In this document: positions 19,012 through 31,100 of the stretch, piece by piece
How the letters are laid out: each line of letters starts with the position of its first letter
Numbering within the stretch: position 1 is the stretch's first letter
Assembly (NCBI GenBank): GCA_018389105.1
Contig: JACATO010000923.1
Location: 1,054,001-1,118,000 of the forward strand
Direction of reading: 5' to 3'
Length of the DNA stretch: 64,000 bases
Source: Nautilus pompilius
Lineage: Eukaryota > Mollusca > Cephalopoda > Nautilida > Nautilidae
The notes under the pieces: generated by a model
Database searches by the model: none
What the model was told of the DNA's origin: nothing
What the model saw: only the letters and a program-made list of their open reading frames with translations
Program-made: the position numbers and the translations under genes

Positions 19012-19120
19012 CAGTGCAAGATGTCAGAAGTTCTGGGTGGGCGTTATCTGGTTGCAGTATCGCCTTAGGTCCCAAGTTGCTGTAGTAGTGGAAGTGCATC
19101 GGGCCTCAGTGTGATCTGCT
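19012..19120 (-). other. Possible alternative minus-strand first exon (donor GTGAGTAAG)
   Basis: The minus strand reads CTTGCACTG, a G, then GTGAGTAAGTC, a strong donor (GT at 19011-19010) about 1.8 kb upstream of the CpG-island donor. The surrounding 18.8-19.1 kb is of higher complexity than its neighbours and has a few CpG motifs (CGACCGACCGGTCG near 18910). It could be a distal alternative promoter exon of the SMAD gene. No transcript evidence is available and the right boundary is arbitrary. Confidence 0.25.
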
Positions 19121-21051
19121 TGTAAATTTAAATTACTTTCTGCACGGAAAAGGAAAGTTTTTTATTAGTCAACAGGGAAGCAAGTAATGGGAAAACAGAA
19201 ATGGCCAATCGGCTTTAGCTTGTTGCTGGGAATCGAGTGTAGCCACTATAATGACTGCCTGTAGCTAGATGATACATTTCCACCTTGTAATTTTTACAAA
19301 ATGATACCTTAGCCCATTTGTTTTATTCTTGCTTTATTTTTCTTTTTAAAGTCTAAAATAGAGGAGAAGAATATCTATTTGCCAGGAATACAATTTAGAT
19401 GTGTCTATTTTCTAGTGCTTTTTTTCTGATCTTTAGCATGACTTACCAGCTGAAGGGAAGTTACAAACTTTGTTCATCAAATAACAAACCAAGAAAATCT
19501 TATATCTATTTTACCAAAAAAAATACTGGTGCTTTAATGGCTTCAATAGTCTTGAAGTTAATGTATATTACAGATGCCAGTTTCTTAACTTTTGAAATAT
19601 TAAGAGCTTAATTTTAAAAATGCTAAAAAAGAGAGAAAACAGTTCAGTTAACATTATAGCCTTACATTGCTAGCTGCTTGGATTACTTTTTAAAATTTAT
19701 TGAAACTTTATTACACCACTATTTTTACCATATTATTAAAAATATTTAGAACAACAAAAGTTGGCAAATATCCATAAGAGACGACGGATTGATGTCATAT
19801 TATTCCTAACTTGAATCTTGACTACCAGCATCTTTGTAATGTATGGTAGTGGAAAGAAAAGAGAAACCAAACTTTTGTGTAAAGTTTCCAAGCTGATTTA
19901 GAATTTCTGATGAGTGGGTTTAGTGTGTGATGATTTTGGTGAATGTGTCATATTCCCTGGTCTCAATTGTATGTAAATCTGGTTGTTGATGACAAAGCTC
20001 TGTCAATAATAGTCTCCTGTGTTGTGTATAGTTTAGTATTAATTGGGAATATTGCAATGTAACCTTGTGGCAAATAACATCAATAAACGAGTATGTATGT
20101 ATGTATAATTACTTAGTACTCATGGCAGAATTTTAGGTTTTACTTTCCTCAAAAAAATGACTTGAGAATTCTGTGCTAATTTTATTTAAAAAGTAACTTT
20201 AAAAGAATTTTTTTACACGTAACTCACTAGATGTTTCTTTCAATTGGACAGCAAAGTTAAATATTTGTTTGTAACTAATTTCAGGTAATAATCAGACACC
20301 TGAGTGCTAGGAAGCTAAACAAAGACTCTCCTTTTGTTGTTTTTACTGGTTGACTATATAAATATGTAGTCTGGCTACACTCAGAACTCTTTCCAAATTC
20401 ATTATTTAATTTTGTAATTTTGAGTGTAGAGACCTTGCATGAGAACCAATGACTTCCTGGCTCCTGGTGACAGCTAAACGGAACTATAAATATGGTTTAA
20501 ATGGAAACTTTAAAAAGAAATCTTTTAATCCACAAATATAAACATTACTTTTTCTGAAGATCTAATAGCTTTTCTTTTCTTTGTTTTTAGTTAAATGGCT
20601 TCTGTACAGACACTCGAGCGTATTTTTTTTCTTAACATTATAAATTCGAAATAAGGCTTATACTTTTAAGTGCATCTGATATTTTAGTTTTTGTTTTGTT
20701 TTTTTTTATTCTTGATATGTATTACCTTAATGCAGAATTGTCAAGTAATACAATAATATTATTTTTAAACAGATCTCTGTTGAAAATAAAACATCCTGCA
20801 CTAAATTTTTTTAAGCTAAAAATTTTGTGTTGACCCAGTTTGTTTTGGTACACATTTTTTATGCAAGTAAGAAGTGGGCTTCAGGGAATAGTTAAGGTGT
20901 GTTTGGGCATTTTGAGTGGTCATTTGATACGTTAATTAATGCTCTCCTCCTGGTGCCGAAGTTTGGTTTAGTGAATTAGGTGGCAGTTTGAAATGGGTTA
21001 AGCTACTTTGTATAATATAAAGTAATTCATTAAAAATTCTCCATGATATAA

Positions 21052-21053
21052 TA

Positions 21054-21097
<44 letters not shown>

Positions 21098-21114
21098 AAT
21101 AATAATAATAATAA
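21052..21114. repeat. Compound (GAT)n(AAT)n microsatellite
   Basis: About sixteen GAT units pass directly into about six AAT units. The array is pure, so it is likely polymorphic. Confidence 0.95.
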
Positions 21115-22782
21115 AATTCTATTATTCTGGATATATAAGGGAGGTGGATGAATCAAACTGATCTCTTTTTCGTAAAAAATATACTTATATAACTGCTTCT
21201 GTGTTAATAGTCATTCTAGTGGATTGTGCAGGGATTAATTTTGCTTAATTTTGAGATTTTCAAAGCTAAAGCTTGTTGCTTATGAAAACATAGTAGATGA
21301 ATTTGTCATGACTGAAGAATTTAAAGATAAACAAGAAATGCTGTAAGTTAACTTAGATTTGTAAGAAAAAGTTAACCATAAAATTTTTAAAAAATTATTC
21401 TGATGATGATGTATCTTTAACTTAAAATATATATATATATTTATACAGCTTATTTTTATGGCTAGGAATTATCAAAACACTGAGAATGGAATTGCAATTT
21501 TATAATTTCATTGAAAGACTTTTGATATATTTACTCATAATATAAATTAGTTCCCTCCTCCTCCAAGAGATCTATGAAAAAACACTTATTTGGTGAAGGA
21601 ATGGTAATTCTTTGAGAGAAGGCAAAGACAGTTTTATTGCTAAGGTGGCTGCAATGTTTGTTGGCCAGTAGCCTTCCTGTGATTAGTATTTGCCCTAGAC
21701 CTATTAGTTCAGTGCATTTTAGAAAAAAATTTGTGGCAGTTCATCTGTAGTTGCATTCTTTAGGAACATTTTAAAAAGCGGATCAACATACCCTTTCCTC
21801 TTTCTCTTATCTTATTAAATGATGATTAAAGCAATGTTAGCACTGCGGCCCTTTGGTCATAGAAGATAATTGCAATGTTTTCATTATTGTCTTTTTGCTG
21901 ACTCCCAACATTCTTGTCGCAGTGATATCACATTGGTTTGGTATGGAAAATTCTCTTGGCTCATTGCTGGTATTGAGACAATCTAGGAGGTTCTCTTCTG
22001 GAGTACATGGTTAATTCTGAATTATTAATCAATGGAGACTGATAAACTTACTCATTATTGTCAACTATTTATTTACAGTTGCGGAACTAATGCTGAAAAA
22101 AAGCAGATTTTATGTAATAATTTTTAGAAACTTTCATATGAAAATAAGAGCCCTCCTCTGGACCCAGACATTCACCTTGACTCTCCACCTGGAAAGGGAT
22201 GGGCTCTGCCAGGTTGTAAAATGCTCAAGGTGCCCCAATGACCTATGGGTTATGGGACAAGTGAAGTGAAGTGATTGTCCAAATCCTTCTGTTAATATTT
22301 TAATTCTTTTTAAGGTTTTTGCAATATTGTATGTTAAATCAGTGGCAGAAGTAATTTGGTTACTCATATATCTAATAATCTTAGAACTGAAATGGACTGT
22401 GAGTCATCTCTCTACAGATCAACCTGTAATTTGATTTACATCGCTCGCTCTCTTTTTTAAAAAAATGTTTTCTCAGCAAGCAGCAGAGAATTATTTCCAT
22501 AATCATTTCTTTCATATAAATAAGCTAAATATAATAACACTTATGATTTATCTTTATATATAGGTAACATGCAGTAATTACTGACTTAGGTAGTTTTGAA
22601 TTTTTTTGTAAACTAAATCAGGCTATTTGTAATTCACACAAGATCATTTTCTGAGATACTAAGTATTGATAATGCAAGTTAACTGAGTTTCTTTATACAA
22701 TAAAATAAAAATCCTTTACCTGTGGAAATCGGCATAAAGTTTAGCTAATATATTTTGCATATCTGGGATATTAAAAGTAAAG

Positions 22783-23110
22783 TATTGGCTGGCATTGTAG
22801 TCTGGTGGTTAAAATGCTGGACTACTAAGATTGAGAGCCTGATTTTGAATTATGTGGTAACTGCTTGTTTTGGTTTACCTTTGGCATGGTTTCTTCTTCA
22901 GAAACTGGTTGCACGGGTTTTCTCTCTCCTCTAAAACTGAAGAGTTTTAGGAGCTTTAGTGTGGTGACCCACTAAATCTTTTAAGCCTAGAAACAAAATA
23001 CTTCAGAATCAGTGGATGTGTTTCTTGCTGCAGATCTCCCACAGATGCTGTTGCATAGTTAAGGACATTGGAAATACTGGTGCAGCACATGGTGGGAAAA
23101 GACCAAGCTC
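22783..23110 (+). repeat. tRNA-derived SINE-like element
   Basis: The start, GGCTGGCATTGTAGTCTGG then TGGTTAAAATGCTGGACTAC, looks like a tRNA 5' half with an A-box-type segment. A GATTTTGAATTATG segment about 45 bases on sits where a decayed B box (GGTTCGANTCC) would be. A unique-looking body follows. The same head appears inverted at 25.3 kb. The right boundary is approximate. Confidence 0.5.
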
Positions 23111-24160
23111 ATACGAAAGTGCTCCAAGTTCTTCAACAAAATTTTCTTGAACATCCTAGATTCTGAATCATTAACATTTTCTCTATGAAATAGCGTAATC
23201 AATTTTTAAAACATTAAGTCCCATTGAAACTTCGAAATCTCAAATCAGTAAATTAGAACTTTAAGGTTTTAAAAATATTCTGATCAAAAAAGAAAACATG
23301 TTTATGGAAGATTTTAATTTAGGCAAAAAAGGACCCATTTTGAGGAAATTGTATTAGTAAATTCATCCTATGAGAATTCTGAAACTTTCGGCAAGGTCAG
23401 AAAGGAGTCGATCAAATGCATCTTTTAAAATTAAAAATCTGTAAACTAAAGTAAAAGTAGATAAGAAATCCTAGGACCTGATGTTCTAAATTTTTGTCAT
23501 AAATCTGTTAGTAAGATATAGCTCAAATACATAACCTCATTTTAAAAGAAATTCTTCATATAAAGTAGCTTATTATATTGCCAAAGGTGAATGGATATGC
23601 TTAATATTATGTTTTGTTAAGGAGAACCCCAAAATTATAAAAAGATGAAGTTTGTATTTTTGTTTATTTTTTTTAGAAGAAACATTTGCTTTAGGTAGGT
23701 CATACTTAAGATTCATAATGGAATTATGGAATGATAAATAATATTTCTAAACTAATTTACTGTTAATTATTAACTTTTCAGTGCAAAGTTTTTCATTAAA
23801 AAGAAGTATCAAAATATCTTTGCCTGAAACAGATTTGAGTAATAATGTTGATAGAAGTCTGTAGTTGACTGATGGTGGTCATCTGAAACCTAATCAGGGT
23901 AGTAACTAAGTACCCTCAGGTAAAGATATGAGTCACTGTTGATTCCAGGCTGGGAGTTTGTTGGTTCAAATTAGAACTCTTGAATTATTCATTATATTAA
24001 TAAGATAGAGGAAACAAATTTGTATTTAAACTTGGAATGCTTTACTCTATTTAACTAACTTAAAATATTAAATTTGCATGATGTCTTGCATTCATCTATG
24101 GGTTTCTAATTTCTTTGCATAAGTAATATTTTTAGAGGTTCAGTTTGATCATTGCTTTCT
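23111..24160. other. AT-rich DNA, nothing recognised
   Basis: Simple AT-rich sequence with no open frame of note, repeat or transposon similarity that I can identify. Confidence 0.5.
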
Positions 24161-24164
24161 TGTT

Positions 24165-24490
24165 GGTAGCTAAGTCCCCGAGTAAAGGTCGCATTGTGGT
24201 GACACAGACCGCATACCTCATTAATGTTGGTTTTATAATCTGCTACTTCAGAATGCGCATGATTAATTAGTAACATGGCTGGAATGATTCTTCGGAATCA
24301 TTTAAAAGGCATGCCTTTACTGTAACCAGGTGGAGCTCCTGAAATGACTTACTTTATGTCTGTTATTGCAGCTTTCTAAGATCACAGGTGATCCTAATAT
24401 GCATATAGAGCTTGGTCAACTCCTTAAAAGTATTTTATGGTCATCTATATAACCTATTAAATAGTCACAGGTGATCCCTAAAATACTAGC
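24165..24490. promoter_or_regulatory. Candidate conserved non-coding element
   Basis: The block breaks the AT-rich background with complex sequence containing GCGCATGATTAATTAG (homeodomain-type TAATTA), CAGGTGGAGCTCCTG (E-box CAGGTG beside a GAGCTC palindrome) and two ACAGGTGATCC copies (24387 and 24467) spaced 80 bases apart. It is called only from composition and motif density; no alignment is available. Confidence 0.22.
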
Positions 24491-25078
24491 ATTGTTGATA
24501 TGGTTACTCCAGTCTTAAGTATTTGCAGCTGAACCAATCCTACTGAATGAAATCATGCATATTTGATGAGAACACGTTCATTATTGTCATAAACTATGGT
24601 AAGCTGTTATAATACCACCTGTAGATAATCCTACTTGAGTTGTCAAATAACAGTTATTATTTTGCCACAAGGAATTTAAGCTAAATTGATAAAATGAAAT
24701 CCTATTCTAGACGCCACAGCATTTTTGTTTAGGGCGTGATAAAAGATCTTCAAAGGGTTTTGTTACGTAAAAATACACCGACAGTACTACCTTTGATAGG
24801 TTTTCAGTGGATGATCTAAACACAGGTATAATGGTCATTCATCTCTTAATTGAAAGTGTGGACATTTAAAACATCATAATTTAGAATAATGATCTTGAAT
24901 TTGCCATTGAAATTTCTATTGGTTTAAAAGAATTTTGGGTTTAATTTTTATTTTATTCATTAGCTAACTTCTGTAATACAAGGTTTTTCTCATAAGTAGA
25001 ATAAGGAGAGTGAAGAAGTATGGTAGCAGAATAGAGTTTCTTTGTTGTTGCATACACCAATGTCTGCAAGACAAACAA

Positions 25079-25305
25079 CCCCCATGAAGGAGTGTAGTGT
25101 GGTAGTTGTCCACTAGAGAGCATTACCAATCGTGTGCCACTCAGCAGGGAAGTCCCTGGTAGTACTTTTAGGTGCTGGTGGGAACAAGTACCTGAAAGAA
25201 ACCCACATAGCTGGCTCCCAGACTGAGCTGTTTCCTCGAGAAGCCTTGGTCCTTTGCCTTAGCAGTCCAGTAGTCGTCTAATCAATGGACTACCATGCCA
25301 GTCAG
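25079..25305 (-). repeat. tRNA-derived SINE-like element, inverted
   Basis: On the minus strand it starts CTGGCATGGTAGTCCATTGA and continues TTAGACGACTACTGGACTGC. This aligns with the head of the 22783 element (CTGGCATTGTAGTCTGG...TGCTGGACTAC). The bodies differ, so these are either diverged copies or two families sharing one tRNA head. Boundaries are approximate. Confidence 0.5.
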
Positions 25306-26880
25306 TACTTGCCTTTACACTGTAAGGAAGTAAATGCATAGTATATTTGCCTTTTAGTTAATATTTTCAATGTTCTCCACAAATTATCAAGGTGGTAGAG
25401 TAATTTGGAAAAGTTTATAGATAAATTAGCTAATATGATGCCTCTTTCTTTAAAATCATTGTTTTGTATAATATTAAATATATATTTTCTAACATAACAG
25501 AATTTTAAAGAAGGCTTTATTATCTTGCTTTTTTATTTGTAGATGACTGACTTTACATAAAAAGCATATTAGGAAAACCATGAAATGATTGTTTTTTTCG
25601 TTTTTTAGTGTTTTTTTTGGAAAACTGCAAGAGGTGAGATAAAACAATTGTGAAGCATGATTTCTTCATTGAATCAGTAAGTAAAATTTTTATCATCTGT
25701 TGCATTTCACTGTTAAAGAGTTCAGTTATCAGTGCTGATTATTTGTTTTTCATCTCCCCAAAAGAGGAAAAAAACTACTGCAAAAGACAAAAATGTGACA
25801 AGATGGAATTTTCAAATAAACTTTAATTTTACGAACTGAACACCTTATCATGGTGATGTCAACACTAACCTAAAGAAGCTGGTTCATCAATGAATTTAAA
25901 TATTCAGCCATTGCCGCAGGTATTAAATTACCTGCCAAATAGACAGAATCATTTTCTTAGAAATTGATACCAAAAGCTTGTGAGTAGCTGAAGTTTTTTC
26001 CATTTACCTGGTGTAGATAACTGGCTGAAACGAGGCCAGTCTATGTACCATATTGATGCTGGTCTCTCACTGCCTGCAAGTGTTGTGCAGTGACCAATTA
26101 ATCTGTTTAGGGGATTATGTGTGTACCTACTGTATACTAAAGGTCCTGGATCTGCCAAATTTTCAGTGACTGTCAACAATCCATTTTACTCAAGGAAGCA
26201 TCAACATCTAGTCAGCACATAATGAAACAGATCCTGCATAGATCTTGTTATGCTGGATGGGTTGCTCTGCAAAGCCATTAGTAACTTGAATAAAGGCTTC
26301 TACATGCATATTGATGTTTTGTAGTTTTCGCAACTGAGTCAAGTTTCCAACTGTTCACATCCTCTGGATGCACACAATCCTGGAGAAATGTTGGCATTGC
26401 TTATGATCCAGCATATTAGCAACAGCAGATTTGGAGTAATGGTGGGGATGTGCATTTGCTATGGAAGTAAAACATCTTACACACAGTGATGGATGATTAA
26501 ATTTTGCTGTTCGCTTAGTCATCTTTCAGAATACCCTTTTTTGACCATAATTACCATATCGTAAAGGAAGATAGAGCAAGGTGCGATACACCCAGAACTG
26601 ATATCTTAGAAAATGTGGAATAGACTACAGTAGCTAACCCTAACCCTCCAGCTCCCAAAGGATAAGTGATATATTATAGTCTCTAATCTTTATTTTGTTT
26701 TCAGTTATACATTTTTTCTATATTGGGAATAGTTTTAAATAAATATTTTACTAGCCTTAACATTTCTTGTTCTTTTTGCTGTTTTTTGAATGTCTGATAT
26801 TTACCATTATTTTGCAAAAATTACTATTATTTCCAAAGTATATTTACTACAGTTAAATTAAAAATAATTGTAATTGCAAA
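25306..26880. other. AT-rich DNA with a possible unclassified repeat at about 25.84-26.58 kb
   Basis: The 25.84-26.58 kb part is of higher complexity and, on the minus strand, gives broken protein-like text (TKRTAKFNHPSLCVRCFTS near 26530). I cannot match it to a family. Two telomere-like CTAACCC units occur near 26634 and are too short to mean anything. No gene is supported. Confidence 0.4.
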
Positions 26881-26889
26881 AATAGATTA

Positions 26890-27365
26890 TATTTAATTTC
26901 CCGACTCAAGGCCTGTCAGTTCATATGGCTATTGCATCTGACCTTTTGCTGTCTCTGTATAGTGTACATCAAATAATTAAATTGCTAAAGGAGGAAGGTG
27001 GATTTGAATCAATGGTTTGAGTAGGCATTTGGTATAAGGATAACAGAGCTCTTGCATTCATTGATGGATATCTAATTTCTCTTGGTCACATCATTCTGCA
27101 GAAAACTTTTCTGTCTATATTTGACTAAAAGATCTTCAACTATAAGATAAGGAATGGACTCCGGTTTTTTTTCTCCTGGATTTGGCAGAGCCCAGATATG
27201 AACCTTCATTGAACATCTATTGGAGCATCTTTGTAGACAGTTAAGAGCCAAATTATCAAGGAGAACCTCGCACAAAAACCAGGACACCAATGATGATCTG
27301 ATTGAATCCCTGCTTAGGTATCTTCAAAACTGTACATTATACAGAAGTGCTGCTCTCGAATAATA
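26890..27365 (+). mobile_element. Second decayed Tc1-like relic (C-terminal part)
   Basis: Around 27170-27300 the plus strand reads WQSPDMN, then (with frame changes) LEHLCRQLRAKLSRRTSH. This resembles the SPDLNPIEHLWDEL block of Tc1-type transposases that carries the last catalytic residue. Upstream text (SLDGYLISLGHIILQ near 27060) may be the preceding region, but the QQDND block is not seen. It is short and frame-broken; a different transposon class is possible. Confidence 0.38.
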
Positions 27366-27924
27366 AATGCAAAACCTATGATTAAATTATTAAGGCAGGG
27401 ATCTGTATTAGGTGGAATAAAGTATGGCAAAGAAAGCAGTGGAATGCTGGCAACTTTATGCATATTATCCTCTAGTTAGTGTATGACTTCAAAAGTACAT
27501 TTGATGTAACAGAATTACAATTTTTTTTGTTTTTTTAATATTTATTAGATTATTGAAATTCTTGATCTTTTAAGTAATTTAGTGGGCAATTTACTGTCGT
27601 ACTTTGAAGATTTTTAATATCATTCAATATAGTGTAGTTCTTATTTAAATAACATTACATGTCATACCCATAAGAATGGGGGATGGACTTGGTGGTGGGA
27701 GTTGAGCAGACCCCCCCCCCTACACTTTTCAATTAAAATATGGTCTTTTGTTTTTATAAAATATCTTCTCCAGATGAAAATGCAAATTTTAAACCATATT
27801 ATTGGTCTAAATCTATTGCTGTCAATCACACTGCCAAATTCAAAGGCCTGGAATTTTTTCCTAATTCAAGTTTTTTGGTATCACCTGCCTCTGAATGATC
27901 TTGAGTAATATCTTCTCATTCAAC

Positions 27925-28160
27925 CTGGACAGGTAGGGCAGGTTCCCTTCACAATATTGAGGTCTGAGATGTAGCTTTTGATTATAAGGCAGAGACAGGG
28001 TAGCTAAGGCTCTCTATAAAGAAATTTGATTTTCTAGTGCATTGCTAAGTGACTCAGATAGCCATTTTGGAAGTGAGTTCCCTTCTCCTGGGTGTGGATT
28101 AGTTCCCCTCACTTTAATCACCTACATTGATGAACTGTATAGCTCTGGACATGAATAAAT
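27925..28160 (+). repeat. Possible interspersed repeat ending in AATAAATAAA
   Basis: A block of complex sequence (GACAGGTAGGGCAGGTTCCC, then TTCTCCTGGGTGTGGATTAG) ends in CTCTGGACATGAATAAATAA, a tail form common in short retroposons. No second copy lies in this window to confirm it. Confidence 0.25.
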
Positions 28161-31100
28161 AAATTGTTTGTTTTTTCAGATGGCTATTCAAATTTCCAGT
28201 TGATTTTTTTTTGCATTTACAAACATCTTGCATCTTTTAGCATTTCAGTTGTAATTTTCCTGAATCAAAAAAGCAGTAATTAAATTGATAATATCAACAG
28301 TTTATATTTAGATTTCTAAAAGAAAATGGCTTATTTCATGTTCACGCCATTACTGTATCATTTAGGTTTTCTTCTTTTTGGTTTCAATTTGTCAAAATGT
28401 ATGACTGATATGATGATGTTGCATTTAATAACTAAACCAAGTGCATATTCTGAAAATTTAATGCAAATACTTATGTTTGGAAGACATATTTATCTTTTAT
28501 TGGAAATTTTTTATATTAATATAATTATTGTCAAATTATGAATATTTCACATCATGCAATAGTAGCATTATTAATGGTAGGTTGTTTTTTTTTTCTCTTA
28601 TATGTTGTGAGATTAAAGAAAAACAGGCCTGTCATTAATCATTGCTGTGTGGAATATTGAATAAATCTCTCATTTAAACTGTGTGTCTTGCTTTAATTTG
28701 TGTATCACCCAGGAACTGTCAGCTATGGTTCAGTGCCTACTTAAAAGCATGACGACACCTGCTGTTGTTACAGATGAGATAAAATTACTACTGATGGATA
28801 TAAATTGGCTCAGACATTAGTACATGCACTATATTTGGTTTAGTGTGCGAGTGGGTGCCATAAACACATAAGTTTGAGTTTAGTGCAGCATTGGAAAAAA
28901 ATTGCTTACATTTAGAGATGCTGTTTAATTTTTTTACTGTAATTTAATCACAGCAAAAAAACACTAACATAGGTAAATCTGTTGTTACTTATCGCTCTGT
29001 ATACTCGTATACCTAATTGATTATTTTTTAAAATTTTGGTCATTACTGTTGTTAAATGGAAATTTACCACCATGGCACATAGATATCAGTCTGCATTTAA
29101 AAGTGAATGACATTAGAAATTTCCTCCTCATTTGCTCGAGGAAGCAAGTGAAACATAGCAGAATAAAATTTTATTGTGTTTTAGATCACGTGGAGACCGT
29201 ATATAAAGAACCACGAAGTTGATTAGCATCATCCTCTTGTCAGCTTTAATTTTAAAGATTTTTATTAGCAACTGTGATATAAGCAAAACTAATACAAATT
29301 AGATAAGTCACCTTTAGTTAGACACTGCAATCATACAGTCAAATTCTCTCTTTTTTATGGATTACTGTATCTTTATTGAGAGACCTGGACTTTTATTTTA
29401 GTTACCAGAGATATTTTTTTCATTAATCTGCAAAAAAAAATTTGCTGGAAAGGTAACATCTATAAAATTCATATGCATTTGTTTGTTTGTTTTTCTAGAA
29501 ACTTGTCAACATTTGAACAGAATTAACTGTAGTCTAGCACTCATTTTATAAAATGGAGGTTCATTTTAATTTTTATATAAGCAGTTCTTTAGCATTGTTC
29601 TTGAAAAGTTTTCCCCATCCCTTTTTCATTAGGATACTTTTTATCTTATTCAATTGGCTATTAATAATATTGTATACTTCTGGTAAGTTTTATCTCCTCA
29701 TCTTCTACACCCCTGATCTTATTCCCTACTCTATTAGAAAATACCTTCCGTTACTGCCACCTTGTGGAAGAGTTTTCCTATGATTACTTACAAAAAGAAA
29801 TTTAAACACATTTAGATACTTGGAATTGCTTAATAATCTAAGAATAAATCTGGAATTATTGTTTGGTTTGTGTGTTTTCCTATGGTACCAAACTCTTATT
29901 TATTTGACAAACTTACACAATTCTTGCATTGGAATAATACAAAACATTGCTGCTTTTGCGTATGCAAAGGAAAACTTGATTATTTGTTTTTTTTTGTAAA
30001 ATCTGAGATATTTGATGTGGTTTTTGTGGAACTTAGGGTAGCTTTGCTTTTGAAATAAAATGAATGTTTCTATGCTGGAGATCAGTGTAATTTATTGCCT
30101 GTTAGAAGGCTTTTGCCATGGATGCGTGCCCAGCAAGCCTGCAGTTCTATATAACACCTGGGATAGTTCGTTGAGCTGTCACAGCTAAGAACTGGCTATA
30201 TCAAAATATAATTAATTAAATTGAATGTTGCCAAAGGGAAATGCCAGAAGCTTAGACTTATTTTAACTGGAAATATTTGTATTTCAGCTATTTATTTTGA
30301 AAATGTATTTGCTTTTATCAAAATTATACTTTCTCTATTCAAAAATTCTAATAAAATGCCCCTAACTTGTCTTTTTTGGACTATATTTTTACCAGTGATG
30401 TTATTTTTAATGTATATATAATACTTTAAATAAAGAAGAACCCTTTTTTTTCTGAAAATAAAATTTGGGAGTAAAGTCATTATGCCACTTCATCGGTTTT
30501 GCATCATTATTGTCTTTGATTATTTAACTTTGCCTTAATTCCTTTTATTGTATTTACTTTATAAAAATTGGAAACTTGGCTCTCCCTATATATTTCAACA
30601 GTCAGAGACCACACACACGGTCAGTGTAGATATTTTCTAAGAAGAACCCATATACCTCACAGTAGTTACTTTGTTCTCTCTGCATATTTGTCATGGCAAG
30701 TGGCACCTGTTTTCATCAAATATTTCCCCCCCTTGTTTAGATTAACCTATTCACTACTGATGATGGAGTTGTTTTACTCATTTGAGAATGTTATCATATG
30801 GTTCATTATGATGACAGATGATGTAAAATCCTTATCCAAATATTTGGGTGTTTTTTATTTTGTTGTTCCCCCCCCCCCCCCCCCGAAAGAAAGAAATCCC
30901 ATCTGTAGTTGCCAACATATTAGAATGATTCATTCTTAGTATTGCCCACTTTTAAAAAACTCTATCATTTGTAAACTGAGCTGAAAAATACAATGAGATA
31001 ATCATTAACAAGAGACACTGATAAATATGCTTACAACTGGATAGGGAGATACTGAAGATAAATAAATAGCAATATAGCATATTGACTGCTAAGATTATTA

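Larger units (their letters stand above)
17721..22780. other. Upstream/intergenic DNA without recognised genes
   Basis: Apart from the AT palindrome, the possible distal exon at 19012, poly-C/G runs (18086, 18411, 18451) and a trinucleotide microsatellite at 21052, I see no gene. Two sub-blocks, about 20840-21020 and 21830-22040, are less simple in sequence than their surroundings (TTAATTAAT, GATAATTGCAATG, TTCATTATTGTC motifs) and may be regulatory. I see no protein similarity in the open frame near 22134-22367. Confidence 0.5.

Noticed and set aside
20575-20620. Acceptor-like TTTTCTTTGTTTTTAG followed by ATGGCTTCTGTACAGACA, possible start-codon exon
   Set aside because: The frame ends soon in a T-rich stretch, the only nearby donor is weak, and nothing downstream continues it.
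26630-26650. CTAACCCTAACCCT, telomere-like repeats
   Set aside because: Only two units; far too short to be an interstitial telomere tract.
30568-30939. 123-codon plus-strand open frame
   Set aside because: It passes through a 17-base C run read as polyproline, and has no similarity I can name.
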